DNA from: Candidatus Tayloriibacteriota bacterium | GTDB taxonomy: Bacteria; Patescibacteriota; Minisyncoccia; Phycocordibacterales; PALSA-1337 | Assembly (NCBI GenBank): GCA_025353045.1 | Contig: JANXRK010000062.1 | Location: 1 to 16,516 of the forward strand | Reading direction: 5' to 3' | Length of the DNA stretch: 16,516 nucleotides | Shown here: positions 13,443-16,516 of the stretch, in pieces | Numbering within the stretch: the stretch's first letter is position 1 | Layout: each line of letters starts with the position of its first letter | The notes under the pieces: model-generated | What the model saw: only the letters and a program-made list of their open reading frames with translations | The model's database searches: none | What the model was told of the DNA's origin: nothing | Translations under genes and position numbers: made by a program

Positions 13443-13955
13443 TTACTTAACGTAGTTCACCTCTAAGTCCATCTGCTTTTTTAGTTCCAGCGCACGTTGC
13501 ATGATGTGATCTCCAATCTCACCCCAGTCAAAATATTTCTTATAATCAGCAGGATCAACAAGTTCAATTTTTGTAATATCTCCATCCGGATCGTTTGTGA
13601 ATGGACCAAAAGGCTCAACAATACATACTGATCTAGTTTGGGACACAACACCTTGTGGCTCTGTTATGTCTTGGCAACCGATGAATCGCTGTTTAATAAC
13701 TCTCATGTTTGTTTCTTCCTTTACTTCTCGACTTACCGCATCACGAGCGCTCTCGCCATTCTCAACACCACCGCCTGGCGGGGTCCAGTATCCTTTCTTT
13801 TCAGCGTATACAAGCACTAACTTATCATCGCAAAAACAATACGCATGTACCCCTTGAATTTTCTTGTCACCAAGATCAATTTCGCTATTGATGTCGTTAT
13901 ATACAACACTCAATGCCTGTCCAGATCGATTTATAAGAGTTGATCTAATTTCCAT
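13443..13955 (-). CDS. Nudix hydrolase
   Basis: A 170-residue protein with a complete Nudix box at 62-84 (G-x5-E-x7-REVKEET, with Asn instead of the usual Gly near the end), preceded by YWTPPGGGVENGES. Nudix enzymes hydrolyse nucleoside diphosphates linked to another moiety, such as oxidised nucleotides, NDP-sugars or dinucleotide polyphosphates; no specificity residues decide here. The N-terminal 30 residues carry an extra beta segment (RSTLINRSGQALSVVYND). It is divergent from the methyltransferase-remnant gene at 14002, with only 46 bases between, and is followed by the peptidase E-like gene. A candidate -10 (TAAAGT) ends seven bases before its ATG, so it may be leaderless. Confidence 0.9.
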   Translation of the reverse strand: MEIRSTLINRSGQALSVVYNDINSEIDLGDKKIQGVHAYCFCDDKLVLVYAEKKGYWTPPGGGVENGESARDAVSREVKEETNMRVIKQRFIGCQDITEPQGVVSQTRSVCIVEPFGPFTNDPDGDITKIELVDPADYKKYFDWGEIGDHIMQRALELKKQMDLEVNYVK

Positions 13956-13989
13956 ATGTTCAACTTTATCATTTTTGATGATTTTCTGC

Positions 13990-13995
13990 TAAAAT
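13990..13995 (+). promoter_or_regulatory. Extended -10 of the 14002 gene, leaderless layout
   Basis: TGC-TAAAAT is an extended -10 (TG-N-TAAAAT, 5 of 6). Its last base lies six bases before the ATG at 14002, so transcription would start at or next to the start codon. The same six-base arrangement is seen at 4498-4506. The -35 is weak (about 13966-13971, TTATCA, spacing 18). Confidence 0.5.
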
Positions 13996-14001
13996 CACCC
14001 T

Positions 14002-14442
14002 ATGAAGCCTCAAAAAGACTGGTCTGAATACTACGAGATCACCAAAGCTAAGCCACCTTCAAAGCTCCTTGCAAAAGCTCTTGAGCATCCTAAGCTTCAG
14101 GCCTTCACAACGGCATTTGAAGACTTCGATTTTCCAAACAATACATACGATATTGCATCAGCAATGTTTGCATTACCTTTTACAGAACCAGCACATTTTG
14201 ATGAAGTATTTGAAAAGATAAAAGGATCCCTCAAAAAAGGAGGTATATTCTGCGGACAATTCTTTGGCGTAAATGATGAGTGGTCAAAGAATCCAAAAAT
14301 GACTTTTCATACGGAAGATCAAGCAAGGAAACTTCTCGATGGTTTAGAGATAATCTCTTTTAAGGAAGTCGAGGAGGATAGCACTACAGCTAACGGCGCA
14401 CCGAAGCATTGGCATATTTTTCATATAATCGCTAAAAAATAA
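14002..14442 (+). CDS. SAM-methyltransferase-like protein lacking SAM-binding motif I
   Basis: A 146-residue protein that matches both ends of a small class I SAM-dependent methyltransferase family. The N-terminus is KDWSEYYEITKAKPPSKLL and the C-terminal half has DIASAMFALPF, GSLKKGGIFCGQFFGVND and APKHWHIFHIIAKK. Family members carry a DxGxG-type SAM-binding motif between these two parts. Here the frame jumps from LAKALEHP straight to KLQAFTTAFEDFDF (about residues 24-42) with no glycine-rich loop. By comparison with recalled family layouts, about 40 residues are missing, in frame. It is therefore probably an inactive remnant or a SAM-independent derivative, unless the assembly is faulty. 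It is followed eight bases later by the 176-residue gene. Confidence 0.78.
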   Translation: MKPQKDWSEYYEITKAKPPSKLLAKALEHPKLQAFTTAFEDFDFPNNTYDIASAMFALPFTEPAHFDEVFEKIKGSLKKGGIFCGQFFGVNDEWSKNPKMTFHTEDQARKLLDGLEIISFKEVEEDSTTANGAPKHWHIFHIIAKK

Positions 14443-14449
14443 AATAACA

Positions 14450-14980
14450 ATGAATTACATTTACCACTGGGTACCAAAAGATATGAGAGGCGAAGTCCTA
14501 TTTCCTTTAAATACTCTTAAAGAAAGTGAACCTGATCTTTATGAGAAAGAAGCAGCTAAATACGTGGGACGAGAACAAATAATGCAAGATAGACTACCAA
14601 TCTTGAATTGCCTTTGGAATGACGTACTACATTTTTCAGCAGTTCACCCTTCACTGGTAAAAGAAGCTTTGTTTGAATCGGGTAGAACAAAATCTTTTGA
14701 CCTAGAGTTTTATGAGATTGACCCTCATTTACTTAATCCAGAAAATACCATTGTGTATCTATATAAAAACAACAAAAGAGAGGACAAGCTTAAGGAAGAT
14801 AATTTCGCAAAATACAATCCTGATGATATAGCCCAATATTCGGCAATGCCTCTAGAGACTAAGGAATATTATAAAGAGATGTACGCTCAAGGTAAGAACC
14901 CTCTTTTATTCCACAAAATACCGCACATTCTCTTTAAGGGATCATTTGATATTTCTAAGGTTAAAAAGATAAAAGTTTAG
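14450..14980 (+). CDS. Conserved hypothetical protein, 176 residues
   Basis: A soluble protein beginning MNYIYHWVPKDMRGEVLFPL, then LNTLKESEPDLYEKEAAKYVGREQ, LNCLWNDVLHFSAVHPSLVKEAL, and a Lys-rich C-terminus. I recall similar proteins annotated only as hypothetical or group-specific in Bacillus and other genomes, with the same YIYHWVP start and LNCLWNDVLH core. No catalytic motif, signal peptide or membrane segment is visible. It is likely expressed with the methyltransferase remnant upstream. Its stop codon meets the stop of relic B on the opposite strand, so the two converge with almost complete stop overlap. Function unknown. Confidence 0.75.
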   Translation: MNYIYHWVPKDMRGEVLFPLNTLKESEPDLYEKEAAKYVGREQIMQDRLPILNCLWNDVLHFSAVHPSLVKEALFESGRTKSFDLEFYEIDPHLLNPENTIVYLYKNNKREDKLKEDNFAKYNPDDIAQYSAMPLETKEYYKEMYAQGKNPLLFHKIPHILFKGSFDISKVKKIKV

Positions 14981-15118
14981 CGATATTTCATCATCTCTTT
15001 CTCAGTCGGCCGCACAATTCCAAAGAACCCCTGCTTGATATTTGGCAGCCAAATGAGCTCCTTGTTCTGCTTCCAAAAGGTTCAGATATCTCGCACCATG
15101 TCGAACCGATACCCACTT
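14977..15118 (-). pseudogene. Relic B: second copy of the unknown gene end, with a nonsense codon
   Basis: On the minus strand the frame reads GYRFDMVRDI, TGA (15082-15084), TFWKQNKELIWLPNIKQGFF, GIVRPTEKEMMKYR, TAA. Where relic A has GGA (Gly), this copy has TGA. The 21 bases at 15016-15036 are identical to 8126-8146. It lies between the FN3/peptidoglycan-binding gene's stop and the 176-residue gene. With relic A it forms a direct repeat bracketing about 6.9 kb. No start codon or 5' part remains. Confidence 0.65.
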
Positions 15119-15121
15119 TAC

Positions 15122-16516
15122 TCACATCCCCACCAACTGCTGCATCTTGTGGCGAGTCTTTGGACCCACAATTCCTGAGACTGGATCGATATTATACTTC
15201 GCTTGGAATGCCTTGACTGCGCTATGTGTCAGGTTGCCAAAATAGCCACTCACAATCGCTTCTTGGTAGCTTCCCTCCGTAATAAGATACTGCTGTAGAT
15301 CTTCTACTTCGTCACCCTGATCGCCCTTCTTAAGATCAGTGTTGAAGACGACGAAATCTGTCGGGATGTCGAGTTTGGTTTCAGAAAGTGAAATGGTATT
15401 AAGAACTTTTTGTGTCTCAGTGTCTACAATACCTGTTTCCGCGAGACGATGTTTTGCCTGGAATCGCTTGAGAGCTGCCTCAGTAAGGGCACCAAAATAA
15501 CCAGTAATATATTTCTGCGGATATGAATCTCCATCGGCCGAAAGAATCTCCTGAAGATGTTCTATCTCAACATCGGTTGTTCCTTTCTGCCAAGTGCGCA
15601 CAAAGTGTAGTACCGGCGTTGATGAAGCAAGCGTGCCGCTTTCATTGAATGTCACTTGTTTATTTCCCGCAACTCCACCAACAGAAATGGTAACCGGTCT
15701 TGATGAGCCGCCTCCGAAGCTGAGAGCAAAAACAATATAGTTGTGACTCACTCCATTCGTGACGTTCGTGTCAGTGAATGTTTCGCTATTGCCTTCATAA
15801 ATAGTCTGACCATCTCGCTCAATGACCACATCTTCATTGATTGCAGGATTACCATTATTTATTTCAAAAATCACTTCACCATCTGCTCCGTTTGCTGTAA
15901 CGATAGGGGTTTCTCCTTGGTCAGTGATCACTGGTGCAGGAGGCGTAACTACAACATTTGAAATGCTGCCTGTCGTGGTAAACGTATAATCCTCAGAAAA
16001 AGTGATATTTCCGACTTCATCGATAGATTCCACTCGGTAATGATAGGTGATTCCTGAATTGAGGTTGCTGAGAGAAACCGAATGGGACATGGCAAGCGTT
16101 TCTGCGTTGATACTCGAAGATCCATATGTTGTGTCAGTTCCATACTCCACTTGTGACGTAGCTCCCTTGTCCGTTGTCCATGATATTGTTGCTCCTGTGC
16201 CAGTGACTGATCCGGAAGAAACAGAAATGATATTTGCCGGAGCGACGACGGGAATAGAATGATTGAGCGTCGTGAATTCTTCATTTGTAGAAACCGTAGC
16301 CACAGATGCGCCAACTGGCTTTGATTTTACTCGGAAGATGTAGTTGGTATTTGGTGTGAGATTAGTAATAGTGACTGAATGCAAAGTCGTGAGCGTCGAG
16401 CTGAGTGTTGTCGCTGATCCAAAGTTTTCGCTATTTCCGTATTCGACTTGTGAGTCTGATGGTAGGTCTGTAATCCAAGCGATCGTCACGGTTGAGGTTG
16501 ATACTGAAGTAGTCTC
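15122..16516 (-). CDS. Surface protein with FN3-like repeats and two peptidoglycan-binding domains, N-terminus beyond window
   Basis: The frame is open to the right edge with no stop, so the start lies outside the window; the GTG near 16489 is just an in-frame Val codon. The visible 464 residues begin with two fibronectin-III/purple-acid-phosphatase-N-like repeats (each with a W-TD-x5-QVEYG motif, about residues 10-75 and 95-180). A third beta-sandwich-like segment around DVVIERDGQTIYEGNSETFTD follows. The C-terminus has two peptidoglycan-binding (PG_binding_1) domains, with GYFGALTEAALKRFQAKH and GYFGNLTHSAVKAFQAKY as their helical cores. Such architecture is common in Parcubacteria cell-surface proteins. 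By inference it is secreted and anchored to the cell wall. Role (adhesion or structural) unknown. Confidence 0.88.
   Translation of the reverse strand, partial: ETTSVSTSTVTIAWITDLPSDSQVEYGNSENFGSATTLSSTLTTLHSVTITNLTPNTNYIFRVKSKPVGASVATVSTNEEFTTLNHSIPVVAPANIISVSSGSVTGTGATISWTTDKGATSQVEYGTDTTYGSSSINAETLAMSHSVSLSNLNSGITYHYRVESIDEVGNITFSEDYTFTTTGSISNVVVTPPAPVITDQGETPIVTANGADGEVIFEINNGNPAINEDVVIERDGQTIYEGNSETFTDTNVTNGVSHNYIVFALSFGGGSSRPVTISVGGVAGNKQVTFNESGTLASSTPVLHFVRTWQKGTTDVEIEHLQEILSADGDSYPQKYITGYFGALTEAALKRFQAKHRLAETGIVDTETQKVLNTISLSETKLDIPTDFVVFNTDLKKGDQGDEVEDLQQYLITEGSYQEAIVSGYFGNLTHSAVKAFQAKYNIDPVSGIVGPKTRHKMQQLVGM

Noticed and set aside
8091..14980. The block between the relics as a recent transposon or integrative element.
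   Set aside because: No integrase, transposase, terminal inverted repeats or target-site duplication was found, and the bracketing repeats are only about 80% identical.
4120..15084. Genome-wide recoding of TGA (as Trp or as Gly, as in some CPR), suggested by the in-frame TGA at 4321-4323 and by TGA opposite a Gly codon in relic B.
   Set aside because: The methyltransferase at 821, the sulfotransferase-like gene, the peptidase E-like gene and the surface protein all end naturally at TGA, two of them in ATGA overlaps. No other intact gene has an internal TGA, so TGA is a normal stop.
15085..15121. Continuation of the surface protein into relic B.
   Set aside because: The surface protein has a clear TGA at 15122-15124 directly after its second peptidoglycan-binding domain. 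Relic B is in another context and matches relic A instead.

Overview
The window looks like a fragment of a Candidatus Patescibacteria (CPR, Parcubacteria-like) genome. This is inferred from the low-GC sequence, genes that mostly lack Shine-Dalgarno sites, membrane-anchored redox proteins, a Cys/His/Met-rich small membrane protein of a type I recall from Parcubacteria, and a surface protein joining fibronectin-III-like repeats to peptidoglycan-binding domains. Several genes end in TGA, so the standard bacterial code applies. I saw no rRNA, tRNA, CRISPR array, integrase or transposase. Almost every gene is on the minus strand.

Region 1 (1-3520) is a tight minus-strand operon that looks like defence: AbiEi-like antitoxin, AbiEii-like nucleotidyltransferase toxin, a 75-residue zinc-ribbon protein, an EcoRI-type adenine methyltransferase and a DUF262 (GmrS/ParB-fold) protein running off the left edge. 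A 31-bp imperfect palindrome lies directly before the first gene and is a plausible autoregulatory operator.

Region 2 (3580-8090) is an extracytoplasmic thiol-redox and protein-repair cluster. In transcription order it holds an XRE regulator, a DUF2178-like membrane protein, a Met-rich membrane-anchored thioredoxin, a CcdA-thioredoxin fusion (DipZ type), a membrane-anchored MsrB, a small metal-ligand-rich membrane protein interrupted by an in-frame TGA, and a DUF305 protein, followed by a strong terminator. Two promoters, one before the regulator and one before the thioredoxin, carry the same palindrome (GTAAAG-N4-CTTTAC) over the same -35/-10 pair (TTTACA-N17-TATACT). This strongly suggests that the regulator controls itself and the redox operon.

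Region 3 (8240-12640) is an unusual accessory metabolic operon: HAD-like phosphatase, P-loop sulfotransferase-like protein, CMP/dCMP-type deaminase, archaeal-type S-adenosylmethionine synthetase and a small P-loop kinase. It is preceded by a second HAD paralogue with its own Shine-Dalgarno site and terminator. The product of the pathway is unknown.

Region 4 (12760-14980) holds a peptidase E-like protein and a Nudix hydrolase on the minus strand. Divergently on the plus strand are a SAM-methyltransferase remnant lacking its SAM-binding motif and an uncharacterised 176-residue protein.

Two about 80% identical relics of the same unknown gene end (8087-8227 and 14977-15118) bracket regions 3 and 4 as direct repeats. 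The right edge (15122-16516) is the C-terminal part of a large secreted surface protein.
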